Shown here: piece by piece, positions 46,887 to 57,273 of the stretch | Layout: the number at the start of each line of letters is the position of its first letter | How positions within the stretch are numbered: position 1 is the first letter of the stretch | Assembly (NCBI GenBank): GCA_950022295.1 | Contig: OX465598.1 | Location: forward strand, 183,887,501-183,951,500 | From: Bromus sterilis | Taxonomy: Eukaryota; Streptophyta; Magnoliopsida; Poales; Poaceae | Direction of reading: 5' to 3' | DNA: 64,000 nucleotides | Notes under the pieces: model-generated | What the model saw: the letters and a program-made list of their open reading frames with translations, nothing else | Told to the model about the DNA's origin: nothing | Databases searched by the model: none | Translations under genes and position numbers: made by a program

Positions 46887-47825
46887 CTATATAGTAAGGT
46901 GCATGGGGTTCTTCGAGTCCCACTTGTAGCGGGCCCTGATGAAGTTATACTCCTGCGGGTCGGTGAACTCCGCCAAGGGGTCTGGGATCCCCGCGGCTTC
47001 ACGTTCCGCGTCCTCCTTGTCCCATATGGGCCTTTTGCCAATGTAACCACGGCTTCCGAGGCGGTGTTTCCCCATGTTCCTTTTCTGAAGCCCCTTGAAT
47101 TTCGCGGACCTAAGCTTGGCTTCATCGGTAGCGCAAGTGTCCTTGAATTTTAATAACTCAGCTTCCGTAAGTGATGGATTCTCCGCAAAAATCTTGGACA
47201 AAGGTTTGTTCTTCTCAATCAATCGTTTCACCCTCACTTTCCACGCGGACAATGCGTTGCTGAACTTGACCATGGCGGTGGCGTTTATGTCAGTCATGGG
47301 ATCATCATCCCACGGAGTTTTTCTCTCATCCCGATCCGGGAACTTGAATTTGTTGTGCAGCTTTGTAAGGAGTAAATGTTCCATATTTGGTATACTCCTC
47401 AAGTCATAGTCGTTGATGCTCCCGGTTTCCCGTACGATGCATCCGACTTGGTTGCCGTAGCACTTGCGAGCTTCCGCCGGCGCTATTGGCTCGAATTTGC
47501 CAGGATGCACCTCTGTCACTAGCAGTTTGTCAGTGCCGAGCTTGTTTGGTTTTCGTACCCTCTCCTTCTTCTTATTTGCTGGTTCATTAGCGGCTTCAGC
47601 GCCGCCGGTGTCAGTGGCGCCGGTGTCAGTGCCATCGGTGCCATCAGGAGTGCTGTCGGACTCGATTTCGGCGTCCGTCGCACTAGCGGCATTTGGACCT
47701 TTGTCTCGTAGCTGAGAAGACATATGGTCGAGGAAGGCGTGTTCATGCTGCTGGTAGTCAAAATCTTCATCTGCACCGGCTTCGTCGTTGGTCGACATGT
47801 TTCCTACGATATATTTAGTCTCCAA
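46887..47825 (-). CDS. CACTA second ORF, N-terminal (Transposase_24-like)
   Basis: About 312 codons on the minus strand. An acidic, Thr/Asp/Gly-rich N-terminus precedes KKKERVRKPNKLG, then a conserved region EARKCYGNQVGCIVRETG, LHNKFKFPDRDERKTPW, KFSNALSAWKVRVKRLI and HRLGSRGYIGKRPIWDKEDAE. This arrangement (a Myb/SANT-like helical region before a coiled tail) is that of plant En/Spm-associated proteins grouped as Transposase_24. They are presumed DNA-binding partners of the Tnp2 transposase. The frame ends in TAG at 46887; the intact protein probably continued into 46870-45569. A long GC-rich leader precedes it. Confidence 0.6.
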   Translation of the reverse strand: METKYIVGNMSTNDEAGADEDFDYQQHEHAFLDHMSSQLRDKGPNAASATDAEIESDSTPDGTDGTDTGATDTGGAEAANEPANKKKERVRKPNKLGTDKLLVTEVHPGKFEPIAPAEARKCYGNQVGCIVRETGSINDYDLRSIPNMEHLLLTKLHNKFKFPDRDERKTPWDDDPMTDINATAMVKFSNALSAWKVRVKRLIEKNKPLSKIFAENPSLTEAELLKFKDTCATDEAKLRSAKFKGLQKRNMGKHRLGSRGYIGKRPIWDKEDAEREAAGIPDPLAEFTDPQEYNFIRARYKWDSKNPMHLTI

Positions 47826-48792
47826 GTTTAATTCTCAAACTATAAAAAAAGGACTAAATACCGTCCTATCAAATACCGGGCACTCGATATGTCATACTTT
47901 GTAGCACAAGTCATGTCGAAATTCACGGTAAATTTCGGCATGACCTTTGCTAAAAAGTGGACATATCGGGAACCTGAAATTTTACGGAACGGAAATAAAT
48001 CAACATTCCGGCAAAACATAGGCCCCTCGGATCCCTGCATATGGAAAAAGGAAGAAAATTCGTACACAATATCATTTCATTTGCATTTTCAACTCCAAAA
48101 GTTCATACAAACTCCAAGCTCATCAACATTAAAGGGTAAGAAAGTTCGTACAAACCCCGTCGCTAACTAATTAGCATTTAGCGTTGGCTGCTTCGCTATT
48201 GAACCGTCTCTCGGCTAGGCATGGGCAAAAAGTTTGCTTCCAAGCTCATCAACATTAAAGGGTAAGACAAGTTCCACTCCAATTGCTAAGGCACACACTA
48301 AGAAAATTAGCAGCACTAAGGCACACACTAACAAAATTAGCAGCACTAAGGCACATACTTCAACTCCAAAAGAGCAGCACTAAGGCACACACTAACAAAA
48401 TTTGGATGAACAAATTGCTTGTCAAATGCTAAATTTCTAAATTGCTAACAGATCAACATTTTCAACTCCAATTTTTACTAGCTAAATTGCTTGTCAAATG
48501 CCACAAAACCTAGGGTTTACTAGGAGACCTAACCTGGCGGCGTCGGAGCTCTGCAAGAGAGGGCGGCGCGAATCAGGGACGGGCAGGCCGCACGGCGCCG
48601 GGGTTCCACGGGGAGGTGCAGCGTCAGAGGGAGATGAGGGGTGCCAGGCGGAGGAAGGCGGAGGGGGGCGAGCGTCGGGGGTCCTCTGGGCGGCGCCGGC
48701 GAGCGGAGGGGGGCGAGCGAGCGGGGAAACAAGAGGGAGATGTGTGGGGGGTGGAGGGTAGACAGGGGTGATCTGGTTAATTTAAGTGAAAC
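47826..48792 (-). other. Leader/promoter region of the CACTA second ORF
   Basis: No gene. A 30-bp tandem repeat lies at about 48288-48377. The part at 48520-48760 is GC-rich and reads on the minus strand like a plant 5' leader, with CCAGGTTAGG as a possible splice donor and CCTAGGTTTT after it. Two copies of AAGCTCATCAACATTAAAGG lie near 48117 and 48242. Confidence 0.5.
48288..48377. repeat. 30-bp tandem repeat, three units
   Basis: AAGGCACACACTAA-type units start at 48288, 48318 and 48348; a fourth partial copy follows after a short interruption near 48395. Confidence 0.75.
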
Positions 48793-48957
48793 ATAGCAGT
48801 AGCGGGCCCTGTCAACGCGCGCTACTGCTAAGTTTAGCAGTAGCGGGCCCTGTCAGCGAGCGCTACTGCTAAACTTAGCGGTAGCGGGCCCTGTCAGCGT
48901 GCGCTACTGCTAAACTTAGCAGTAGCGGGCCCTGTCAGAGCGCGCTACTGATATTTA
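48793..48957. repeat. Internal CACTA-type subterminal repeat block
   Basis: Four units of about 41 bp (GCAGTAGCGGGCCCTGTCA... CGCTACTGCTAA) of the same kind as the element termini, but lying between the transposase gene and the second ORF. There is no CACTA tip next to it. It may be a fossil junction of two CACTA elements or an internal promoter/binding array. Confidence 0.8.
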
Positions 48958-49134
48958 TAGCATTTTTTCCCTCTTTTCATTTCCTTTTTAAATTTTTTCC
49001 CGAACAACGACCGATACAATTTATATAATGTATATTTAACAGCGGCAATATATAATTTGACCGATCGATAACGCGGTTAAAGTGCAAGTATACAAAATAG
49101 ATACATATATATATTACAACACACATTTAGTTTC
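48958..49134 (-). other. 3' untranslated region of the transposase gene
   Basis: AT-rich DNA directly after the transposase reading frame on the minus strand. It ends in a pattern (AAATGCTATAAATATCAGTAGCGC) that parallels the one before the 3' subterminal repeats at 44093-44115. No gene is visible. Confidence 0.5.
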
Positions 49135-50103
49135 TCAGCGACGAGGACGTTTCTTAGTGATTAGCTTTTCTTTTTTGTTCGTTTCCGAATAATTTAGGCC
49201 CTCGTTGTGACTTTTCCTTTTCCATGGAGTATGATCTTTCATAGGTAATGTAGTCTTCATTATTCTTTTGACATATGCTTCATCGTCGTCGTTATCTTCC
49301 CTCATAGGGTTGCCGTACTGGTCATAGTCTTCTATGTTGGCGACTACATCCATTCCGACGATGTTTCTTTTGCCTCTCCTCACGACAACACGACTGGGAT
49401 TTCTCGGGTCGGTTATGTAGAAACATTGTGTCACGTGCTTAGCGTGTATCCATGGCTCATTTTTGGCGATGACATTCACGGTAGCGCTCTTAGCGTCGGG
49501 TATAGACATAGTAGTGAAATACCGGTTTTCTCTTTCGACATTCTTAGCCCATCTGACACGGAACATCGTCGCATTGTGTAGTCCAGAGTAGTTAAGCTCC
49601 CAGATCTCTTTGACCCTTCCGTAATATCTTTCAGTTGAGCCGTTGTCGTCAGTCATGCATTCTATCGTCACCCCCGAGTTCTGGAAATCACTTTTCATAT
49701 CTCTGGCCTCCGTATAGAACGTGTATCCGTTTATACCATATGCCTGATAGGTGAGAAAGTTGACAGCAGGGCCATGTGCTAAGGCGTATATGAGCAATGC
49801 GTCTGTAGACCCCTCTTCCGGGGGATTGGCAAGAACATGCTCTTTGAACCAAGGCAAGAAAGTGGAGTTGTGCTCTCTAGTAACTTCGGCGTCCGTCTTG
49901 CGTAGGCCCTGGTCATGGTACTTCTTGGCGATGGTTTCTTTGTGCAGTGTCACGAAAGGGTCTACCACGTCAAGATGTTGTAGCACTACTAAGTTTTCCC
50001 TGTCAAAGTCATTGCGTCGATCCGAGTGGTCGACATGCAGTTCCCTCCCACCGTTGGTGTGTCCTTCTCCTCCGAGCCTCCCATGGTGCTTATTAACGGG
50101 CAA
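49135..50103 (-). pseudogene. CACTA transposase C-terminal part (DUF4216-like)
   Basis: The same frame as the upstream Tnp2 region, after the TAA at 50170. It reads PVNKHHGRLGGEGHTNGG, then LQHLDVVDPFVTLHKET, FLPWFKEHVLANP, INGYTFYTEARDMKSDFQNSG (a hallmark of the DUF4216 region), RWAKNVERENRYFTTM and WIHAKHVTQCFYITDP, ending in a basic tail. These domains normally follow the Tnp2 and DUF4218 domains in one protein. There is no convincing start codon here, so the piece is probably not translated separately. Confidence 0.8.
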
Positions 50104-50437
50104 ACCAACAACAGGGACGACGTCGTCGTCTCCGTTGCTTAGATAATTCTCGCAGAAAGAGATGCACTCTTATGTCAGATAGCCCTGTACGATGCTTCCA
50201 TCTGGTCGGGACATGTTACAAACGTTGCGTCGATCCGAGTGGTCGACATGCAGTTCCCTCCCACCGTTGGTGTGTCCTTCTCCTCCGAGCCTCCCATGGT
50301 GCTTATTAACGGGCAAACCAACAACAGGGACGACGTCGTCGTCTCCGTTGCTTAGATAATTCTCGCAGAAAGAGATGCACTCTTGTGTCAGATAGCCCTG
50401 TACGATGCTTCCATCTGGTCGGGACATGTTACGAACG
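50012..50437 (-). repeat. 213-bp in-frame tandem duplication in the transposase gene
   Basis: TTGCGTCGATCCGAG on the plus strand starts at 50012 and again at 50225, and both units end at GGGACATGTTAC. The period is 213 bp, exactly 71 codons, so the frame is kept. The unit nearer the 3' end of the gene has TAA at 50170-50172 where the other has CAA, truncating the protein. Confidence 0.9.
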
Positions 50438-52476
50438 AATCCTTTGATGACCCCATTCATCCTCTCGAACGACATCATGTTGTGCAGGTATGACGGGCCA
50501 AGGTCGATGATGTCGTCCACAATGTGGACACACAGATGCACCATGACGTCAAAGAACGCGGGAGGGAAGTACATCTCGAGCTCACATAGTATGACAACAA
50601 TCTCTTCCTGTAGCCTTGTGAGCTGCTTCGAACTGATCGACTTTCGAGAGATAACATCGAAAAAATTACAGAAACCAGTAAGCGTGTCACGGACGTGCTT
50701 GTCCATTATCCCTCTAAGGGCAACCGGTAGTATCTGCGTCATCATCACGTGACAGTCATGAGACTTCATCCCGCTGAACCTTTTTTTCTGCATGTCTAGA
50801 TATCTGCTTATCTTCCCACAGTAACCGGAACTAACTTTTATTCCGGTAAGACACTTGAAAAATTGATCGATCTCCTTCGTATTGAAGGTGAAGCAAGAAG
50901 GGGGGCAATATTTCTCTTCCTTCTTCTTTACTTTTTTGCCCCGCCTGCTGTCCCCCGCCTCTGTCTCCGTCTCTGTCTCGGCCGTTTTACGGGGCATGTG
51001 GAGATCTGCCCTTATTTCCAAATCTTCCAAGTCTCTTCTTGCCTTCGGCCCATCCTTGGTCTTCTCCGGCATGTTCATCAGTGTTCCAAGCAAACTCTCG
51101 AGAACATTCTTCATGATATGCATTTGATCAAGACAATGAGGTGTATCGAGTTTGGGCCAGTACTCCAAGTCCCAGAAAACAGACCTTGTTTTCCATACCT
51201 TCAGCAGCGGCTCCGGTTTTTTCATCTTTCCAGGCGCGGGGCACTCTTTCCAGTTTTTCAACAACTCATCAATTTCGGCGCCGCTCCTCTTACATGGAGA
51301 TCCTCGATGCTCAGTCTCACCAATGAATAGATCTCCACGGTTTCTCCACGGGTCATTCTTCTCGAGCCATCTTCGATGCCCCATGTACATGATTTTCGCA
51401 GCCCCACCATCTTTCGTTAGCTGCTGAGACGTTGTATCATCCATGCACCTCATGCATCCGGAATATCCATGGCACACCTGGCCTGATACATATCCGTAAC
51501 CGAGATAATCGTGCACCGTCGTCAGCACCGCGACTTTCATATAGAAATATTCTTTTTCGAAAGCGTCCCATGTCTTGACTGGTGATTTCCATAACATTTC
51601 TAGCTCCTCTTTCAATAGCTCAAGATATAGATTAATATTATTTCCCGGCTGTTTCGGCCCTTGAATCAGAATGCTCATGTGTATGTTCTTTGTCTTCATG
51701 CACTTCCACGGGGGAATGTTGTACATCCATACAAACACGGACCATGTGCTATGGTTGGTGTTCTTCTTGCCAAACGGATTCATGCCATCTGAACTCACGC
51801 CAAGCATGACGTTCCTTGGATCAGGATGAAATCCATATTCGGCGTTCAACGCTCTCCACTGGCTTCCATCCACAGGGTGTCTCATCTTCGGATCGTCTCC
51901 ATCATCAGGAACCTTCCTGACTGCGTGCCACCGCATGAGCTCAGCTTCCTTAGGATCTACAAAATAACGCTGCAGACGAGGAATGATCGGAAAGTACCAT
52001 ACAACTTTCTGAGGAGATTTCTTTCCGTCCTTCTTGTATCTATCAGCATTGCACACCGGAGAACTGGTTTTTTCTGCGTTCTCGTTCCGATAAATGATGC
52101 AATCGTTGATGCATGCATGGTATCTAATGTGCGGCAGATCAAGAGGGCACACAATCTTCTTGGCCTCATCGACACTAGTAGGACAAAGGTTCCCCGGGGG
52201 AAGAACTGTCTTGTTTAGATACTTGAGATGATCATCGAGGCTTTTGTCGCTCCATTTGTTTTTAGCCTTCATCTTTAGAAGTTCGAGCGTGAAACTCAAG
52301 CGGGTCACCTCAGGAGCGCAACAATCATACAATGGAGTCTTCGAGTCTACCTCTAGTTGCTCCAACTTGGCCTCCTCTCTAGAACCAGCTTTGTCGCTAG
52401 TCGTCTTCTTGCGAAGCAGGTCTCGAACATGAGGGTCCCGCACGATTGAATTTAGTAGCAACGAAGGATCCGTCAT
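50170..52476 (-). pseudogene. CACTA transposase, Tnp2 (Transposase_21) and DUF4218-like domains
   Basis: The catalytic protein of En/Spm-type elements, which cuts at the CACTA ends. From MTDPSLLLNSIVRD the 768-codon frame shows the Tnp2 hallmarks DLPHIRYHACINDCIIYRNE, then ALNAEYGFHPDPRNVMLGVS, DGMNPFGKKNTNHSTWSVF, VWMYNIPPWKCMK, YGYVSGQVCHGYSGCMRC and LDQMHIMKNVLESLLGTL. A DUF4218-like region follows (ILPVALRGIMDKHVRDT, LEMYFPPAFFDVMVHLCVHI). It ends early at a TAA in the 213-bp duplication; the C-terminal domain is at 49135-50103. An upstream TGA separates it from the N-terminal domain at 52552-52845. With two nonsense changes this copy is inactive, though mostly open. Confidence 0.9.
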
Positions 52477-52551
52477 GTCCGCATCTTCTCTGTCATGTTC
52501 GGCCTGATCTTCTCCGCCATTACCATGTGCGGCCTCTTCTCCGCCGTCATT

Positions 52552-52845
52552 TCAAGCGCCCTCTTCGTCTTCGGATCCATCAATCATCTCTTCATCCGCT
52601 GCCATGGGGTTATTGGTTGCACCGTCGATATCGTCATCATCATCTTCAGTTATCCATCGAGTATAGTCATCCATGAAACCATATCTAAGAAGGTGCGCCT
52701 TCAAGCGTCCACCCTTAAAGGGGTCTAGCCAGACTCCTTCTTTGCATTTTCGACACGGACATAAAATCTCCTTTTCATTTTTTTCAATCATGTCGTCCCC
52801 TGCGGATCGCAAGTATCTGTCCACCATCCTTCCACAGACCTTCAT
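52552..52845 (-). pseudogene. CACTA transposase N-terminal associated domain
   Basis: It starts ATG (MKVCGRMVDRYLRSAGDDM). CPCRKCKEG followed by LKAHLLRYGFMDDYTRW is the transposase-associated zinc-binding domain that precedes Tnp2 in plant CACTA proteins. An acidic stretch follows. The frame ends in TGA at 52552, but the same frame continues without other stops to MTDPSLLLN at 52476, so a single nonsense change (for example CGA to TGA) split one gene. Confidence 0.8.
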
Positions 52846-53339
52846 GGTCGCCTACGAGTTATACAAAAAAAAGATTATAACGACATGCATATGCATATCA
52901 AAGTCATACAAAAATTCGGCATGACCTTCCTAAAAATAGGACATATAGAGTTTGCCCGAAATTCGCCGAAACGGAAGTAAATCGACATTTCGGCAAAACA
53001 TAGGCAAACTCTCATATCACACACCCATACACACACACACAAATATTTTCATTGATGCAAAGCACAATTTTTTACTCACATCTCATGCATCCACGTACCT
53101 AGCTAGCTAGCTTGTAATTAATTAAGAGAGAGAGAGAGAGTTTTATGCATGATATGTGGTGGTGGAGGAGGAGAAAATTAGAAGGAAAGAGAGAGATATT
53201 GCATTAATGAAGATGGTGTGTAGTGCATTAATTGAGATGGTGTAATGCATTAATGGAGATGGACAAGAGGTAGGAGAAGGAATGAGGAAGAAGAAAGTGA
53301 GGGAGAGAGAGAGGAGGGGGGAGGGGGATGGTTGGTGAA
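52846..53339 (-). other. 5' leader region of the CACTA transposase gene
   Basis: No gene. Short GA and CA tracts (for example 53127-53141 and 53280-53325) and several CATTAATG words lie between the subterminal repeats and the first ATG. Promoter elements cannot be pinned down. Confidence 0.45.
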
Positions 53340-53716
53340 AAGGTGGCTGCTGCGCCTTACCAGCAACGCCTGTACCGCTACGGTGCTACTGCTATTTTGT
53401 TAGTAGTAGCGACCCTTTAGAGAACGCGCTGCTTCTATTTGCAGGCCTCTGGGTTAAGTTGGGTCCACTTTAGCAGCAGCGGGCGGAACGGAATGGCGCT
53501 ACTGATAAGTAGATAGTAGTAGCGGGCTTTCCAGGGGGGCGCTGCTACTAGAACTTGTCAGCTGGGTTTGGTGGGGACCACCTTTACTAGTAGCAGGTCT
53601 ACAGAGGCGGCGCTACTGATACAGGCATATCAATAGCGGGCGTCCATATAGCGCGCTACTGCTAAGTAGCAGTAGCGCCCGTCTTTAAAGGGCACTACTG
53701 TTAAGCCTCTACCTAT
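53340..53716. repeat. CACTA subterminal repeats (right), tip incomplete
   Basis: Multiple GTAGTAGCGGGC, GGCGCTACTG and similar words up to GGGCACTACTGTTAAGCC. The inverted counterpart of the left tip is recognisable through ACCTA at 53715, but the final bases GTAGTG are missing and Ty3 sequence AAGCTTG follows from 53717. Confidence 0.82.
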
Positions 53717-55532
53717 AAGCTTGTTTTCCCAGTTATCTTTTTGGTCTGACTTTGAATGGTTGTTTCCTTGCCATTTGCAGGATCATCTTCATCTGCTTGA
53801 CAATCCACCACAGCCTGAGGCCGTTGATATGCAAGAGTTCAAGGACGAAGTGCCGATCTCGGCAGCACCTATGGTGGAAGAAGGTGTTGTTCAAATCTTG
53901 GGTGGTGAGGCTACCGGCCATATTGTTGAGGGTGATGATGGGGATCAGGTTCTACTGAGCGACCGGCTGCCGAAAAGGTGTCATTTCCTGGTGTTGCAGA
54001 GAAAAGTTCAGGTGCCCCTGCTGCCCCTCGTCCTTCTCGGGATGGACAGAAGAGGCTGAAGATAGTCTTCGCTCTGCGGCCGATGGTTGCTGGTGTCCGG
54101 TTAGTGCTTGTGACTTTGCTGCGTTTTTGTTTTGTTTGTACTCCTTGTTTTGGCTTCTGCCTTATTTCAGAGATCGGTCTGCTGTGAGTGCCTCCTCTGG
54201 TCTGCGTTCTTCGACATTTGTTCCTTAGGAGACCGCTTCGAGACCTGATCCTGAGCATATGTTGACCCTTTTGTCGAATCCTCTGGAGCCGAGTATGGGC
54301 GCCGTTCCTGCGGGCGACCATTTTGAAGATTTTGGGTGCGTGACTGCTGAAGTTGAGCCCTCTTCAAGGACTCCTGCTATGTATTCTGCGCCATCTGCTT
54401 CGGCGCAGTGTACTCTGGATAAAGAGGGGCTTTCGATGGAGGATAAAACATCCTTCTTTGACCGCATGACTCAGCATGTAAATTTCCTGATCTATGTCAT
54501 GTTTCTATAGTTCTCGTTCTGTAAATTATTTGGTGCGCGATAGCGCTCCCGATGGGAGTAGCCCCCGAGGCTGCGTGCAACCACTTGTGGTTGGGCGTAG
54601 CCTTTTAATCCATTTGTCAATTGATTTGCCTTGGATCTTATTCTTTTGTAGCCGCTCTTTAAAGTATGCGAGCGCATTCTGAATGAGGTTGATCGGTACC
54701 GAGCTGGTCATGACGAGGCTCAGGCTAAGCTGAGTCAAATGGCTGGTAAGTGCTTCTTCGCTTCTGTATGTATTTCTCATATTGTTGGCGTGCTTACGGG
54801 GTCGAATTTCTTTTGCAGCTCGTAAGAAGACCGCGAAAAAGCGGGTTGCAGAATTGGAGAAGGAGGTGGTGCTTCTTCGCAGTGACTTGGATTCGAAGGA
54901 GCGAGACCTTGACTCGCAACACGGCGAGGTTGAGCATCTTCATCGAGTGGGGGAGAAACTGGGGCAATTGGAGCAGGCCGAAGCTTCTGAGGCTAGGCGT
55001 CTTCGCACTCTTCCGAGTGCTCTTCTAGATAATTTGTCCTTCCTTTCTTGTGTTTGCCTGACGAGTTGAGGTATATGAGGTGTTGACGAGTGTTTTTGTT
55101 GTAGGTGCTATCAGTGTTGAGGCTTCTATGTTGCTTCAAAGGGGGTCTAACGCTCTTCGCGGTGCTGTGAATGTCGTGGAGGGTGTTGTAGATTCTGTGA
55201 AAGTTGCGGTTGGCGAGGCCTCGATCGTCCTCGAGCTTTTTCATGAAGTCGTGTTCTTGGAGGTTGAGGTTCCGCAGGTCCTTGGTTCCCTGGTGGGTGC
55301 CTTCGACAAGGATGAAAGCTTTTTGGAGTCCATCGCTCGGGGTAATGTGGTGAGTGGTCTTGAGACGGCCTTCATGGTTCTAATGGGCCATGGCGTGTCC
55401 ATTTATTATGATGCCATGGTTTCAACTGTTCCTGAGTGCACTGAAGAGCAAGGGCTTCGGGATTCAGATTTGGCGCGGCGCCTACGAAAAATTGTGGAGG
55501 AGCATGCTCGCGCTCGGGAGGACGCTGAGTAG
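53717..55532 (+). pseudogene. Transposase_28-like ORF, distal exons, copy 2
   Basis: Exons equivalent to 37565-39282: DHLHLLDNPPQPEAVD (from 53782), ETASRPDPEHM (from about 54229), the coiled-coil exon ELEKEVVLLRSDLDSKERDL (from about 54820) and GAISVEASMLLQRG to VEEHARAREDAE, ending in TAG at 55530-55532. Introns with GTAAGTGC...TTTTGCAG and GTAGgt-type borders are kept at the same places. This copy has extra bases relative to copy 1 (about 15 bp near 54010; about 24 bp adding VLELFHEV near 55230). The first exons are missing. Confidence 0.62.
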
Positions 55533-56002
55533 TTATTTAATTTTCTCTGTATCTGTAGCTACTGCAATTGATAGGGTGATTTTTTTAAGGAATCCCCTTG
55601 ATTTTTGTGAATCCAATGAATTTTTGCTTTCGAGCCCCTGAGTGTTATGCTTGACTGTTTGATGTGTGCATCTTCTTGCCTTAGGCTTCGACTATTACTG
55701 TGCACTCATGGGGTTCCTTGAGGGAGGATGCAAGGGAGGACGCTTATGAGTCCCTCCACGTTCGTCTTAAATATGTCGAGCATGCGCTTATCTGAGTGAA
55801 AGGAGTGGTTGCGGTGGAGCGCTCAAAATGTGAGCGATCAGAGGGTGTTATAGAAACCCTGGGTGATTGTATGCCCAAACTTGTTGGGGTGATGAAAGGT
55901 AAGTCCTCGAGTGCTTCCTTCTATCTCATTGTAATGTGCTTGGACTGATGCTTCTGCTTTGCTGTAGTTGTATCTAGTAATGGGCGTCGTGAAGCTGAAG
56001 TT

Positions 56003-56605
56003 GTGCAGGCGGAGATGTCTCGTCTTGATGATCCATCCGTTCAAGTAAAAAAAATCCTTTCTGGGCGCATGGATACAAGCCTCATGTTTTTTTCCCTCTT
56101 GTGCGAGCGAGCCGGCCAAGTCCCCAAGGTTGTTGATTTCTGCGAGCGCGTCCTTCGCGTGGTCTATGGCAAGCTATTTCCTTTGAATGAAGCGTTGAAG
56201 AATCTTGAAGATATCTTTTTGCGATTTACCCATCCAAAAGGTGTTCGAGAAATGGTGAGGAATCTGATGCATGAGGGAGCCTCATGTGTAGGGCTTCCCA
56301 ATGAGGACATCCCTACTAATGTTACACCCACATCCTCACCAATTACACATATTGGACCAGTTACTAGAGCACACGCACGTCAACTAAATTATCAGGTACT
56401 TTCGTTTCTTGTGAATCCTTCTAATGTTCATGAACATATGATGCTGCCTAAATTAGATACTTTTGTTTTGCTTATGAATGAAGGATCTAGCATGGACACG
56501 AAGGATGGTCATTGGAGCGGGATCAAGCATGGAGAAGAAGGTGCGCGCGCGGGAAAGGACAATGGAGCTTCCAGTGGGGATTTTCGCACTTTGAAGCCAC
56601 CATAA
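56003..56605 (+). pseudogene. Chimeric exon: Transposase_28-family tail joined to a Ty3 pol-like C-terminus
   Basis: An open frame of 200 codons. The first part (AEMSRLDDPSVQVKKILSG ... FLRFTHPKGVREMVRNLMH) is the tail of the coiled-coil ORF family. Without a stop it passes into THIGPVTRAHARQLNYQVLS, which resembles the C-terminal end of grass Ty3 polyproteins, and ends TLKPP at 56605. The upstream intron-like gap is 55533-56002. The joining segment (GLPNEDIPTNVTP) is partly deleted in copy 1. Whether this fused product is ever made is unknown. Confidence 0.55.
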
Positions 56606-56619
56606 GGCGTGCATGAAGG

Positions 56620-56826
56620 CTTGGACGAAATACACGAGATGCCACTTCATTATTTTCGTCCAAGGGAAATTATAGGTGCTGCATCACCTTAATATTGGGC
56701 TGGGCCCATGTAATTTCGAAATAATACCTTATAGGCTGTTTTTAGAGTCCGTATGTGTGCGGAAACCGAGTTAGGGTTGTTTTCGGACCCCTCCTCCAAG
56801 GGGTCACGAAAATCCCCTCTGTTACC

Positions 56827-56885
<59 letters not shown>

Positions 56886-57259
56886 AGGGCGTTGTTTAGA
56901 CTTGGGTTTTAATTAGATTTAAGTTAGCCATAGCAGCAACTTCGAGTTCTTCGTTTGTGTCATCCGACCAGGCCAAGACCGCATTGGAACCCCAACTTTC
57001 GTCAATCATTCATCTTATATTCGCAATATCTGGATTGCAATTCTTAGTTCTTGCTTGTTCTTTCGATTGCTTGCAGGAATTAGACCTTCGTGGTCAGGTT
57101 GATCGTGCATCCGCGGGATCAATAACCTCCCGGAGTTGGTTTAGCGATCGCTAAGGCGCAACGTCTTCGCACGTTCGTAGTCGGGTCGTGAAAGTCGTCT
57201 CCACCAAAAATCGATCTCCACCATCTCGTCGAAACATCGGGACACCTTCGCTTCTATCA
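56620..57259 (+). repeat. LTR of the gag-bearing Ty3 element, copy 2 (start approximate)
   Basis: Ends CTTCTATCA at 57259, two bases before the primer-like TGGTATCAGATT (57262-57273). Same structure as 40330-40935. Confidence 0.55.
56829..56880. repeat. (AT)26 microsatellite
   Basis: 52 bases of pure AT, at a site where copy 1 has 14 bases (40543-40556). It lies within the LTR. Confidence 0.9.
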
Positions 57260-57261
57260 AG

Positions 57262-57273
57262 TGGTATCAGATT
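57262..57273 (+). other. Primer-binding site, copy 2
   Basis: TGGTATCAGATT after the LTR end; same as 40938-40949. Confidence 0.6.

Larger units (their letters stand above)
43886..53716 (-). mobile_element. CACTA (En/Spm-type) DNA transposon, about 9.8 kb
   Basis: The 3' tip, on the plus strand, is CACTACTAGGAGAAAGGC at 43886. Subterminal arrays of GTAGTAGCG/GCAGTAGCG words lie at both ends and again inside at 48793-48957. All coding regions are on the minus strand: transposase-associated domain, Tnp2 transposase, a second ORF, and a small ORF. The right tip lacks about six terminal bases: it ends ...GCCTCTACCTA at 53715, where the inverted repeat should finish with GTAGTG. The left flank is TAT; the right flank does not continue the interrupted gag-pol, so no clean 3-bp duplication exists. 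Confidence 0.87.
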
